Positions 23,390 through 35,968 are shown, counted from the first letter of the stretch. The stretch is DNA of 64,000 nucleotides from Micromussa lordhowensis (GCA_964020085.1 OZ026607.1:10326132-10390131); one strand, 5' to 3'. Notes: generated by a model from the sequence alone, not told the origin. A program made the numbers and translations.

Positions 23390-25548
23390 GAATCCAAAGA
23401 GTCCATCGCCTCGGATGAAACAACATTCGCCGCTTCATTTAGCAAGGCACAGCCCGACAAGCTCATCAGAGATAAATTTTGGCCTGGGCCTGTTGGCAAA
23501 GAACTTGAACTGTAAGCATGATTTGTCCATCGTCGTTTGTTTGATTTCTAAATTAAGTTTGATAGATTCGGCCCCCGCTACATTTAGATTTAATATTAGG
23601 CGGCTATAAATGGAAAACACGAACAAGGTAACAAATGCAATCTTACTCCTTCGTCAGTCTTCTAATATTATTGTTTTTAAGTGGGCTTATGTGTGTATGT
23701 GTATATTTTTGATTTGTTTTTCCAGCTTATACTGTTAAACTTTATTTCAGCAATGCACTCGGGCGCCTGCTATCAAGTAAGTTATAGCACAAATATATGA
23801 CAAAAATGCATCTCATAATAGGATTGACTAATACTCGGGGACTGGGAGACAGGTTTAAGAGACGAGAAATTTTAAACTGGCTCAAATGCAAAAAAATGTC
23901 GGTATATTTTATCCAAGAAGCCCATTGTATGCGGGACAATACACATGATTGGAAACCTGAGTGGGGTTACCAAGCATTATTCAGCTGTTGTTCTAGTATT
24001 ATATGTTATATTATTCAACAACAATTTCAGCTTTCAATTCTTGAAAGCTTATACCGATCCCAAGGGACGATTCATAGTATGCGAAAACACATAAACCTAC
24101 ATGTAGGCAAATATTTTCGCTCCAAACGAAGATGATCCAAATTTCTTCGCCTCTACTTTTAATCAGCTGCTCGACATAAAATGCGAGGAGATAATTGTGG
24201 GTGGCGACTTTAACCTAGTACTTGATGTTGACAAGGATAAAAAAGGTGGTCTTGCCAGAACCCCCCAAAAAAATCACTGGAAGTGATAAACGATTTCTCT
24301 GAAAACTTGGATTTAATAGATACATGGAGAGTTTTAAACCCTGAGAGTTCCAGATTCATGTGGCGACAAAAGAAACCTGAAGTTCACTGTAAACTCGTTT
24401 TTTCCCTAGTGAATCAGACTACTTTTTGTAACACCGCCAGTGCGGACATATTACCACGATACAAAACGGATCATTCCATGATTACATTACAAATCTCGCT
24501 GCACTCCAACAATAGAGGGCAGTTTTTTTAAATTTTATTATTTATTTTGCAGACAAGTTAAATATAAATATTTTACAGACAAATTAAAGAAAACATACGC
24601 ATAAATTAAAAAATATAACAAAACGTTGACAATATAATTAATAAACTACTCTAAAACAATATAAAGCTAAAACTACCACGGATGTTACAAACTGTTTGTA
24701 TAATTGCTTAGTAAATGAATATACTGACACAGGGCGGGGTTTTTGGAAACTTAACACCTCTTTATTAAATGACATTGAGTATGTTAATCGGATAAAATTA
24801 ATTATAAATCAAACCAAGGCTGAATATGTGCAAGATGATACTGTTAACCCTAATTTACTATGGGAAATGGTTAAAATGAAAGTGAGAGAGGAGTCCTTGA
24901 AATATGGAACTTCTAAGAAAAAGAAACTAACGAAAAAAGAGGAGGAAATAGAACAAGCAATTGCATCTCTTGAAAAATGTCTTTCGGAATTTAAAGGTGA
25001 TGAAACTCACAGACAAAAAGTGTGGTCAGAACTTGAAACAAAGAAACGCGAACTGGAAATAAATAGAACATCGAACAAAAGGAGCAATTTTAAGATTTAA
25101 TCTCAATGGTACAATGAAGGTGAGAAAAACACCAATACTTTCTCAATCTCGAAGAGACATTGTAAACAAGGAACAATAACACAGCTCAAAGTTAATGACA
25201 ACGACCTCATTTGTACAGACAAAAGATCTTAAAGGAATGTGAATCATTTTACCAAAATCTTTATAGTTCTAAAGTAGCTACAGACAACCAAGACAGGGCG
25301 TTCTTCTTTCCACAACAAGAAGACAGAACGTTTTTGAATAGCGATGAACAATCTCTCTGCGAGGGAGGATTAAACATTAAGGAATGTTTAGAAGCGCTGA
25401 AAAGCATGGTGCCAAATAAATCCCCAGGAACCGATGGTCTCCCCTGTGAATTCTACAAAGTGTTTTGGAATGATGTGGCGGAAATTTTGATAAACTCTTT
25501 AAATTATTCCTACGAAATAGGAAAGCCCTCGATATCACAAAGGAGTGA
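23390..25548 (+). pseudogene. L1/Tx1-like LINE, truncated in the RT
   Basis: A short ORF1-like tail (KAQPDKLIRDKFWPGP, to about 23519) is followed by an ORF2 start at 23797. The endonuclease domain reads IIGLTNTRGLGD, VYFIQEAHC (near 23915), IIVGGDFNLVLD (near 24200, other frame) and a closing YKTDHSMITLQI near 24470. After an insertion at about 24530-24728 the linker resumes (RGFWKLNTSLL, WYNEGEKNT) and the RT fingers appear (NKSPGTDGLPCEFYK near 25415). The copy stops near 25548, before the catalytic YADD region. Several frameshifts and stops make it dead. Confidence 0.72.
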
Positions 25549-26289
25549 TATTATGATGAATTTTTTGCATGTATATTATCAGGTCTGAAGTCAGACCAAA
25601 ATTGCACTCCACTCACTTCAATTACCACTTTATTAGATCCATTTTTAAATCGCACAATTTAATAGCCTAAATATAGGAACAAGATTTTGGTCAGGACCAA
25701 TATTTATTGAACCAAGTTGCCAAATTTGCCAAACAATGGCTTTTTTGTCTTTTATTCTCCTGCAATGTGATTTGCGAGTTTAAAAAAGCCTTAAAATCTG
25801 ATTCTCATTGGCTGAGAAGATGTGATTTAGAGTAAAAGATAGTTCGATTTCCGAATAAATCGCACCGCTGAGAACCAATCACATTACAAGGATAACCAGT
25901 GATTTCAAAATGGATTTAATAAAACAATTAATGAATTCGGTTATTGCCAAATGTTGTAATTCGTCAGTTTTTGATGTGCGTAGAAAAGAACATAATGCTG
26001 TTTAGTTTATCATGCAATTGATAATACTTATTTCCCTGCGGATACGAAATAGACGTTCGACTTTTCTTCTTACTAATTCTCTTTATTTCAGCCGATACAT
26101 GACTCTTCTAGTCAATTGACCAATTTTGTAACTTGTTTCAACATAACATAAATATATACTAACAAACTTTCTAGTAATCAGTAATGCTTTCGTATATTTT
26201 GTTCTCTTCAATGAACCAGTGTATCAGTTGTTACTTGTTTCAACATAACATAACTACATTCTAACAATCTTACTGGTAATTCTTATTAA
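25549..26289. other. No gene; short direct repeat
   Basis: AT-rich sequence without coding signs. TACTTGTTTCAACATAACAT occurs twice in close variants, near 26129 and 26231. Confidence 0.45.
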
Positions 26290-27010
26290 CAATTAGATTA
26301 TGAGCTCGAGATTTCTATGAGGTGATAGAAATCGGGAGCGAATAATCTAATTCTGTTATTAGAATTCTAACTGAAATTGTTTTCAAATAACGATTCCAAT
26401 TATTTCTGGTCGTAGTATTAAACTTCACGCTTGAGCGAGTTAACTCGCATGGACTGAATAAATTGTCAATTTGACATTTGCAGCTGTGTGTTTATATCAA
26501 AACGTTCGGGCTTTCTTTTAATTCAAGAAACCATAAATCCTCTCACCTTAGTCTTCTCGAAAATTTTGTTTATCCATTTGTGTCTAAATGTTCTTTCAAA
26601 ACTTCAGGGAAACGAGAAAACGTTACACTTTTGTTGACCACAGCAAGCCACTGAACACTCATGGCTGATAGTGTGCAATGGCTCAGCAAATCAGATTACA
26701 GCATTTGCATTAGTATACTAGTAGAATTCTACTAATATTGAGTAGAATTCTGCTAGTATACCAATGTAAATGCTGTAATCTGATTGCCAATTTACGGTTT
26801 CTTGAATTAAAAAAAAGCCCGAACGTTTTGATAGAAACACAAAACTGCAAATGTCAAATTGACAATTTATTCAGTCCATGCGAGTTAACTCCTTAAAGCG
26901 TGAAGTTTAATACTACGACCAGAAATAATTGGAGTCGTTACTTGAAGGAAATTTCAGTTAGAATTCTACTAAAAGAATTAGATTATTTGCTCCCGATTTC
27001 TATGAGGCAA
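26290..27010. mobile_element. Long-TIR MITE with a palindromic core
   Basis: Outer inverted repeats of about 230 bp (26300-26535 against 26795-27010) share GATTTCTATGAGG, GTTAGAATTCTA, TACTACGACCAGAAATAATT and TTTGACATTTGCAG in inverse order. A second palindrome at 26690-26785 centres on TAGAATTCTACTAATATTGA. Related sequence is found at 56430-57400. No coding capacity. It abuts and may interrupt the polymerase fragment to its right. Confidence 0.8.
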
Positions 27011-27196
27011 TATGCTGTAAAATTCTTCTTTCGGTGGTAGGTTCTCCTTGAATTTATCGAAACTGTCCATGTAGTCATATGGGTATACTCCTTTTCCAGC
27101 CATCAGATCAAGCTCTTGACCTTCAGATACTTGAGAGGTATATTTTAATGATTCTCTTGGTATATTACTCATAAGTTTTTCCAAACTAGAGCTCAT
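27011..27196 (-). pseudogene. Stray Polinton/adintovirus-type DNA polymerase B fragment
   Basis: The minus-strand frame carries GKGVYPYDYMDSFDKFKE followed by LPPKEEFYSI. The same block, diverged, occurs in the polymerase of the provirus near 46125-46205 on the plus strand. It is therefore a fragment of a second, different polymerase B copy of the protein-primed type, of about 60 residues, between the exonuclease and palm regions. It is cut on one side by the MITE at 26290-27010 and on the other by the satellite at 27205. Confidence 0.7.
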
Positions 27197-27345
27197 AAAC
27201 TGTGCATTTTCCAGTCTTTACATCTTTAAGAAGTGGAAACTGTGTTTTCTAAGGAAATTCTACATTTCACCTGAAATTTCGCTAAACTGTGCATTTTCCA
27301 GTCTTTACATCCTTTAGAAGCGGAAACTGTTTTTGTGTGTAAAAT

Positions 27346-28885
27346 GGGGTTGACAGGCCTACACGACTCCTACGGTTCGTGGCATTTATACATTTGCCGT
27401 TTTCTTTTCGGTCTCTCGACCTTTTTGTCGCTTCGTATAATTTGTGTTATAAGGAGGAAGAAGAGCCGTTAAGATCGTGCTCTGGCAAATTTTAAGAGGT
27501 CATAGGTCTGCATGATTTCCGCTGTTATCTGCATGTCGCTTCGTTGAGTTTGACACCTCTATAATTTGCCATGTGCTAGTGTATTGTTTCGGCTCATTTC
27601 TATTGCAAGATATGTTTTTAAGTCTCCAAGTATTTGCTTTTGAGGGACATTGATGACATGACGGCGAAATGGCTCTCTCTTACGCCAAACCCTCCAAGAA
27701 TACCGGTGTTTTACACACTCACTAAGATTCACAAGCCGACCCCTGTCGGTAGACCTATTATATCAGGGTGCGATGGCCCTACAGAACGTATCTCAGCATT
27801 TGTTGACCACCTTCTTCAGCCTATAGCACAAATACAACCTTCGTATCTTAAAGATACAACAGACTTTATCAACTTTATAGAGAAGACAAAACTGCCTTCT
27901 AATACCATCCTAGTCTCAATGGATGTCACTAGTCTCTACACTAACATACCACAAGAGGAGGGTATCAACACTGTATGCGAAGCATACGAAGAATTCTATC
28001 AGGGGAATCCCCCAATACCCACCAGGTATTTAAGAGAAATGCTCAGCCTCATCCTAAAAGAAAACTCATTCCAATTTAATGGAAAAGATTATTTACAATC
28101 GCATGGAACTGCGATGGGGACCCGTATGGCTGTAGCCTTTGCCAACATTTTTATGGCAAAAGTAGAACGAGAAATAATGAGACAAAGTAATACAACACCC
28201 ATCTTTTGGAAGAGATTCATTGATGACATCATATCAATGTGGGACACAAGCAGAGACAAAATAGAAGAATTTCTATTGAAGGCAAACAGCTCTCATCCTA
28301 CAATTAAATTCACGGCTGAAATATCAGAAAACAACTTTCTTGGACACTATTGTGTACAAAGGTGACAGATTCCTCAAGGAATCTATACTTGATGTGCGAA
28401 AACATTTCAAACCTACAGAGACCTTTCAATACACGAATTTTCATTCAAGGCTTTATCAAAGGAGAAGCATTAAGGCTTCTAAGAACTAATTCCTCGCAGC
28501 TCACTTTCGAGGAAAACGTGAGTAATTTTGCAGCACGCCTTAAGAAAAGAGGTTACCCAGCAGCAACAGTAGAGAAACATCTCTCAGAAGTCAAATTTTC
28601 TGAAAGAAAAACGTCGCTGACAAATAGAAACAGAACCGCACAAAAGAAAATTCTACCCTTTGTCACGCAATACCACCCAGCGTTGCCCAACTTAAAAGAA
28701 ATACTCATGGGGAAATGGCACTTGATACAGAACCAAACACAGCTAAGAAATATCTTCAAAGAGCCACCCCTCCTATCATATCGCAAGGGAAAATCCCTGA
28801 AAGACATCCTTGTCAAGGCTAAACTATGAAGACTATAGAGTCTTTTCATTGCGAACCGCAGGAGTCGTGCAGGCCCGTCAACAAT
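27346..28885 (+). mobile_element. Penelope-like element between inverted ends
   Basis: Satellite sequence stops near 27345 and resumes near 28886. The inserted DNA starts GGTTGACAGGCCTACACGAC and ends with the diverged reverse complement of that start (GTCGTGCAGGCCCGTCAAC, 28862-28880), so it has inverted termini of about 28 bp. A leader of about 290 bp precedes the coding remnant at 27634-28829. Confidence 0.7.
27634..28829 (+). pseudogene. Penelope-like reverse transcriptase, no GIY-YIG domain
   Basis: The frame 27634-28365 shows the Penelope RT order: VFYTLTKIHKPTPVGRPI, SMDVTSLYTNIPQEEG (motif A), LQSHGTAMGTRMAV, and RFIDDI (catalytic Asp pair at 28222-28227). The frame is lost near 28330. 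A third frame continues to about 28440, and 28350-28829 carries the thumb region to KGKSLKDILVKAKL. The N-terminal part is missing. Directly after the KAKL motif, where most elements of this class continue into a GIY-YIG endonuclease, there is a stop and the inverted terminus. Either the endonuclease was lost from this copy or the lineage lacks it. Confidence 0.8.
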
Positions 28886-31800
28886 TTTATTAAACTGTTC
28901 ATTTTCGAGTCGCTACATCTTTTAGAAGCGGAAACTGTGTTTCGAAAGGAAAATCGACATTCCACGTAAAATTTTGCTAAACTGTGCATTTTCCAGTCTT
29001 TACATCTTTTAGAAGCAGAAACTGTGTTTTGTTAGGAAATTCTACATTTCACGTGACAATAGCCTTTTAAACTGTGTATTTTCCAGTGTTTTCATCTGAC
29101 AGGAGGCAAAAAAGTGTTATCTAAGCAGAGTCGACATTCCACGTAGAAATTGGCCTAACTGTGCATTTTCCAGTCTTTACATCTTTAACAAGCGGAAACT
29201 GTTTTCTAAGGAGAGTCGAAATTTTACCTGAAATTTGATTAAACTGTGCATTTTCCAGTCTTTACATCTTTTAGAAGCGGAAACTGTGTTTTCTAAGGAA
29301 ATTCAACATATCACGTCAAATTTGGCTAAAGTGTTCATTTTCCAGTCGTTACATATTTTAGAAGCGGAAAATGTGTTTTCTAAGTGAAATGTACTTTTCA
29401 CGTCAAATTTGGCTAAACTGTGCATTTTCAAGTCTTTACATCTTTTAGAAGCGGAAACTGGGTTTTCTAAGGAAATTCTACATTTCAGGTGAAATTTCGC
29501 TAAACTGTGCATTTTCCAGTCTTTACATCTTTTAGAAGCGGAAACTGTGTTTTCTAAGGAAATTCTACATTTCACGTGAAATTAGCCTAAACCCTGTGTT
29601 TTTCAGTGTTTTCATCTGACAGGAGGCAAAAATGTGTTATCTAAGGAGAGTCGACATTCGACGTGGAATTTGGCTAAACTGTGCATTTTCCAGTCTTTAC
29701 ATCTTTTAGAAGCGGAAACTGTGTTTTCTAAGGAAATTCTACATTTCACGTGAAATTAGCCTAAACTCTGTGTTTTTCAGTGTTTTCATTTGACAGGAGG
29801 CAAAAATGTGTTATCTAAGGAGAGTCGACATTCGACGTGGAATTTGGCTAAACTGTGCATTTTCCAGTCTTTACATCTTTTAGAAGCGGAAACTGTGTTT
29901 TCTAAGGAAATTCTACATTTCACGTGAAATAAGCCTAAACTGTGTATTTTCCAGTGTTTTCATCTGACAGGATGGAAAAATGTCTTATCTAAGCAAAGTC
30001 GACATTCCACATAGAGTTTGTGTTTTGTAATTTGTGTTTTAGAAGGAAATTCTACATTTCACGGGAAATAAGCCTAAACTGTGTATTTTCCAGTGTTTTC
30101 ATCTGAGAGGATGGAAAAAAGTGTTATCTTTGAAGAGTCGACATTCCACGTGGACTTTGGTTTAACTTTGCATTTTCCAGTCTTTACATCTTTTACAAGC
30201 GGAAACTCCTTTTTTTTTTCTTTACGGCTTTTAGAAGCGGAAACTGTGTTTTGTAAGGAAAATCTACATTTCACGTCAAATTTGGCTTAACTGTGCATTT
30301 TCCAGTCTTTACATTTTTTAGAAGCGGAAACTGTGTTTTGTAAGTAAAATGTACATTTTACGTCAAATTTGGCTAAACTGTGCATTTTCAAGTCTTTACA
30401 TCTTTTAGAAGCGGAAACTGTGTTTTCTAAGGAAATTCTACATTTCAGGTGAAATTTCGCTAAACTGTGCATTTTCCAGTTTTTACATCTTTTAGAAGCA
30501 GAAGCTGTGTTTTGTAAGAAAATTCTACATTTCGCGTGAAATTAGCCTAAACTATCTATTTTCCAGAGTTTTCATCTGACAGGATGGAAAAAAGTGTTAT
30601 CTAAGCAGAGTCGACATCCCACGTGGAATTTGGCTAAACTGTGCATTTTCCAGTCTTTACATCTTTTAGAAGCGGAAACTGTGTTTTCTAAGGAAAATCT
30701 ACATTTCGCGTGAAACTAGCCTAAACTGTCTATTTTCCAGTGTTTTCATCTGATAGGATGGAAAAAAGTGTTATCTAAGCAGAGTCGACATTCCACGTTG
30801 AATTTTGCTAAACTGTGCATTTTCCAGTCATTACATCTTTAAGAAGCGGAAACTGTGTTTTCTAAGGAGAGTCGACATTTTACGTCAAATTTGGCTTAAC
30901 TGTGCATTTTCCTGTCTTTACATCTTTTACAAGCGGAAACTCCTTTTTTTTTCTTTACGGCTTTTAGAAGCGGAAACTGTGTTTTGTAAGGAAAATCTAC
31001 ATTTCACGTCAAATTTAACTAAACTGTTCATTTTCCAGTCGTTACATATTTTAGAAGCGGAAAATGTGTTTTCTAAGTGAAATGTACTTTTCACGTCCAA
31101 TTTGGCTAAACTGTGCATTTTCAAGTCTTTACATCTTTTAAAAGCGGAAACTGTGTTTTCTAAGGAACTTCTACATTTCAGGTGAAATTTCGCTAAACTG
31201 TGCATTTTCCAGTTTTTACATCTTTTAGAAGCAGAAGCTGTGTTTTGTAAGAAAATTCTACATTTCGCGTGAAATTAGCCTAAACTGTCTATTTTCCAGT
31301 GTTTTCATCTGACAGGATGGAAAAAAGTGTTATCTAAGCAGAGTCGACATCCCACGTGGAATTTGGCTAAACTGTGCATTTTCCAGTCTTTACATCTTTT
31401 AGAAGCGGAAACTGTGTTTTCTAAGGAAAATCTACATTTCGCGTGAAACTAGCCTAAACTGTCTATTTTCCAGTGTTTTCATCTGATAGGATGGAAAAAA
31501 GTGTTATCTAAGCAGAGTCGACATTCCACGTGGAATTTGGCTAAACTGTGCATTTTCCAGTCTTTACATCTTTTAGAAGCAGAGACTGTGTTTTGTAAGA
31601 AAATATACATTTCACTGGAATTTTGCTAAACTGTGCATTTTCCAGTCTTTACATCTTTAAGAAGCGGAAACTGTGTTTTCTAAGGAAATTCTACATTTCA
31701 GGTGAAATTTCGCTAAACTGTGCATTTTCCAGTTTTTACATCTTTTAGAAGCAGAAACTGTGATTTGTAAGGAAATTCTACATTTCGCGTAAAATTAGCC

Positions 31801-34800
31801 TAAACTCTCTATTTTCCAGTGTTTTCATCTGACAGGATGGAAAAAAGTGTTATCTAAGCAGTGTCGACATTCCACGTGGAATTTGGCTAAACTGTGCATT
31901 TTTCAGTCTTTACATCTTTTAGAAGCAGAGACTGTGTTTTGTAAGAAAATATACATTTCACGGGAAATTCTGCTAAACTGTGCACTTTCCAGTCTTTACA
32001 TCTTCTAGAAGCAGAAGCTGTGTTTTGTAAGGAAATTCTACATTTCACGTGAAATTAGCCTAAACTGTCTATTTTCCAGTGTTTTCATATGACTGAAGGC
32101 AAAAATGTCTTATAGAAGCAGAATCGACATTCCACGTGGACTTTGGTCTAACTTTGCATTTTCCAGTCTTTACATCTTTTACAAGCGGAAACTCCTTTTT
32201 TTTTTCTTTACGGCTTTTAGAAGCGGAAACTGTGTTTTGTAGGGAAAATCTACGTTTCACGTCAAATTTGGTTAAACTGTGCATTTTCCTGTCTTTTCAT
32301 CTTTGGGAAGGGGAAACTGTGTTTCGAAAGGAAAATCAACATTCCACGTCAAATTTGGCTAAACTGTTTATTTTCCAGTCTTTACATCTTTTAGAAGCGG
32401 AAAGTGTGTTTTTTGTAAGGAAATTCTACATTTCACGTGAAAGTAGCCTAAACTGTGTATTTCCCAGTGTTTTCATCTGACGGGATGGAAAAATGTCTTA
32501 TCTAAGCAGAGTCGACATTCCACCTGGAATTTGGCTAAACTGTTCATTTTCCAGTCTTTACATCTTTTAGCAGCGGAAACTGTGTTGTCTAAGGAAATTC
32601 TACATTTCACGTCAAATTTGGCTAAACTGTTTATTTTCCAGTCTTTACATCTTTTAGAAGCGGAAAGTGTGTTTTTTGTAAGGAAATTCTACATTTCAGG
32701 TGAAATTAGCCTAAACTGTCTATTTTCCAGTCTTTTCATCTTACAAGAGGCAAAAATGTGTTATCTAAGCAGAGTCGACATTCCACGTAAAATTTGGCTA
32801 AACTGTGCATTTTCCAGTCTTTACATCTTTTAGAAGCGGAAACTGTGTTTTCTAAGGAAATTCTACATTTTACGTGAAATAAGCTTAAACTGTGTATTTT
32901 CCAGTGTTTTCATCTGACAGGATGGAAAAATGTCTTATCTAAGCAAAGTCGACATTCCACATGGAGTTTGTGTTTTGTAATTTGTGTTTTGGAAGGAAAT
33001 TCTACATTTCACGTGAAATTTCGCTAAACTGTGCATTTCCCAGTCTTCACATCTGTTAGAAGCGGAAACTGTGTTTTGTAAGGAAAATCTACATTTTACG
33101 TCAAATTTGGCTAAACTGTGCATTTTCCAGTCTTTACATCTTTTAGAAGCGGAAACTGTGTTTTCTAAGGAAATTCTACATTTCACGTGAAATAAGCCTA
33201 AACTTTGTATTTTCCAGTGCTTTCATCTGACAGGATGGAAAAAAATCTTATCTAAGCAGAGTCGACATTCCACGTGGCCTTTGGTCTTTTAGAAGCGGAA
33301 ACTGCGTTTTGTAAGGAAAATCTACATTTCACGTCAAATTTAGCTAAACTGTGCATTTTCCAGTCTTTACATCTTTGGGAAGCGGAAACTGTGTTTCGAA
33401 AGGAAAATCGACATTCCACGTAAAATTTTGCTAAACTGTGCATTTTCCAATTTTTACATCTTTTAGAAGCAGAAACTGTGTTTTGTTAGGAAATTCTACA
33501 TTTCACGTGACAATAGCCTTTAAACTGTGTATTTTCCAGTGTTTTCATCTGACAGGAGGCAAAAAAGTGTTATCTAAGCAGAGTCGACATTCCACGTAGA
33601 AATTGGCCTAACTGTGCATTTTCCAATCTTTACATCTTTAACAAGCGGAAACTGTGTTTTCTAACGAGAGTCGACATTTTACCTAAAATTTGGCTAAATT
33701 GTGCATTTTCCAGTCGTTACATCTTTTAGAAGGGCAAGGAAAAGGAAAGAAATTTGCTAAACTGTGCATTTTCCAGTCTTTACATCTTTTAGAAGCGGAA
33801 ACTGTGTTTTCTAAGGAAATTCTACATTTCACGTGAAATAAGCCTAAACTTTGTATTTTCCAGTGCTTTCATCTGACAGGATGGAAAAAAATCTTATCTA
33901 AGAAGAGTCGACATTCCACGTGGACTTTGGTCTTTTAGAAGCGGAAACTGCGTTTTGTAAGGAAAATCTACATTTCACGTCAAATTTAGCTAAACTGTGC
34001 ATTTTCCAGTCTTTACATCTTTGGGAAGCGGAAACTGTGTTTCGAAAGGAAAATCGACATTCCACGTAAAATTTTGCTAAACTGTGCATTTTCCAGTTTT
34101 TACATCTTTTAGAAGCAGAAACTGTGTTTTGTTAGGAAATTCTACATTTCACGTGACAATAGCCTTTAAACTGTGTATTTTCCAGTGTTTTCATCTGACA
34201 GGAGGCAAAAAAGTGTTATCTAAGCAGAGTCGACATTCCACGTAGAAATTGGCCTAACTGTGCCATTTCCAATCTTTACATCTTTAACAAGCGGAAACTG
34301 TGTTTTCTAACGAGAGTCGACATTTTACCTGAAATTTGGCTAAATTGTGCATTTTCCAGTCTTTACATCTTTTAGAAGGGCAAGGAAAAGGAAAGAAATT
34401 TGCTAAACTGTGCATTTTCCAGTCTTTACATCTTTTAGAAGCGGAAACTTTGTTTTCTAAGGAAATTCTACATTTCACGTCAAATTTGGCTAAACCGTGC
34501 ATTTTCCAGCCTTTACATCTTTTAGAAGCGGAAACTGTGTTTTGTAAGGAAATTCTACATTTCACGTCAAATTTGGCTAAACTTTTTATTTTCCGGTCTT
34601 TACATCTTTTAGAAGCGGAAACTGTGTTTTGTGAGGAAATTCTACATTTCATGTGAAAGTAGCCTAAACTGTGTATTTCCCAGTGTTTTCATATGACAGG
34701 AGGCAAAAATGTCTTATCTAAGCAGAATCGACATTCCACCTGGAATTAGGCTAAACTGTGCATTTTCCAGTCTTTACATCTTTTAGAAGCGGAAACTGTG

Positions 34801-35200
34801 TTTTGTAAGTAAAATGTACATTTTACGTGAAATTTGGCTAAACTGTGCATTTTCAAGTCTTTACATCTTTTAGAACCGGAAACTGTGTTTTCTAAGGAAA
34901 TTCTACATTTCTCGTGAAATAAGCCTAAACTGTGTATTTTCCAGTGTGTTCATCTGACAGGATGGAAAAATGTCTTCTCTAAGCAAAGTCGACATTCCAC
35001 ATGGAGTTTGTGTTTTGTAATTTGTGTTTTGGAAGGAAAATCTACATTTCACGTGAAATTAGCCTAAACTGTGTATTTTCCAGTGTTTTTATCTTACAGG
35101 AGGCAAAAATGTGTTATCTAAGCAGAGTCGACATTCCACGTAAAATTTGGCTAAACTGTGCATTTTCCAGTCTTTACATCTTTTAGAAGCGGAAACTGTG

Positions 35201-35400
35201 NNNNNNNNNNNNNNNNNNNNNNNNNNNNNNNNNNNNNNNNNNNNNNNNNNNNNNNNNNNNNNNNNNNNNNNNNNNNNNNNNNNNNNNNNNNNNNNNNNNN
35301 NNNNNNNNNNNNNNNNNNNNNNNNNNNNNNNNNNNNNNNNNNNNNNNNNNNNNNNNNNNNNNNNNNNNNNNNNNNNNNNNNNNNNNNNNNNNNNNNNNNN
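35201..35400. other. Assembly gap, 200 N
   Basis: Exactly 200 N between the satellite and the provirus. It hides the C-terminus of the ATPase gene and the left terminus of the element. The true gap may be much larger. Confidence 0.98.
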
Positions 35401-35968
35401 GCTCACTAGTCGCACTCTCGAATCGCTTCTTAGGTACATTGACTTCTTTACACATTCTTGCTGTCTCTGAATTACTTGGAGAGTCAAAAATACAAAAATG
35501 AGAGCAATTCAACCTGATGTCTTTAGGAGTAAGATAATAAGATTGACTTAAATAGATTACACTACAATTTTTATGACGACCACCAATAAAATATTCAATG
35601 AGAGGTTTTTGGTTTCGTTCACAAACATAATCATCAAAGATGACTATTTTTTGGTTATCATTATCTAGGCTTTCGAGAGGAACGACATCACCATTACTCT
35701 CTTCTATGACATCATAACCAACCTCTTCTGAAATGGGTCGAAATGTTTCTAATAGTTGTCTGTACTTAGGTTGCTCGAGATTTTTAGAAAACAAGTAAAT
35801 CTTATCATAGTAGAGTAGATTATAAAGCATATGCATGAGAACGTTAGTTTTACCACAACCGCTTGGTCCACAAATTAACATTCGAAAAGTGTCTGAAGGC
35901 ATATAAGGTAGCAGTCTTTTGAAATTGCTGTCATTATTACAAGCTGAATCATAATTAGGAATTTTCAT
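35401..35968 (-). CDS. Genome-packaging ATPase (A32/FtsK-HerA type), partial
   Basis: The minus-strand ORF starts at 35968 and runs 189 codons into the gap. The P-loop is GPSGCGKT at residues 34-41 and Walker B is KIVIFDDY with Asp112/Asp113. A YLSQSYY stretch near residue 155 fits the sensor strand seen in A32-like ATPases. The family pumps viral DNA into preformed capsids. The C-terminal third or so is missing because of the gap, so I cannot say whether the gene is intact. It faces away from the rest of the cluster and shares a short divergent promoter region with the next ORF. Confidence 0.85.

Larger units (their letters stand above)
27205..35200. repeat. Satellite of about 88-bp units, two alternating types
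   Basis: Type A units contain CATTTTCCAGTCTTTACATC, then TTTTAGAAGCGGAAACTGTG, then TTCTACATTTCACGT. Type B units contain GTATTTTCCAGTGTTTTCAT, then CTGACAGGA, then GTTATCTAAGCAGAGTCGAC, then ATTCCACGTGGAATTTGG. They mix in variable order with larger repeated blocks; for example 33250-33730 recurs at 33905-34380 with very few changes. A Penelope-like element interrupts the array at about 27346-28885. The right end is lost in the gap at 35201. All open frames in it (IFQSLHLLEAETVF-type) are artefacts. Confidence 0.93.

Noticed and set aside
27346..28885. Hammerhead ribozyme in the Penelope-like element
   Set aside because: Penelope-like elements often carry one, but I did not find a CTGATGA..GAAA core near either terminus.
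28886..35200. Open frames reading IFQSLHLLEAETVF or SASKRCKDWKMHSLAKF
   Set aside because: They repeat with the 88-bp satellite unit in all copies and have no protein-like constraint.
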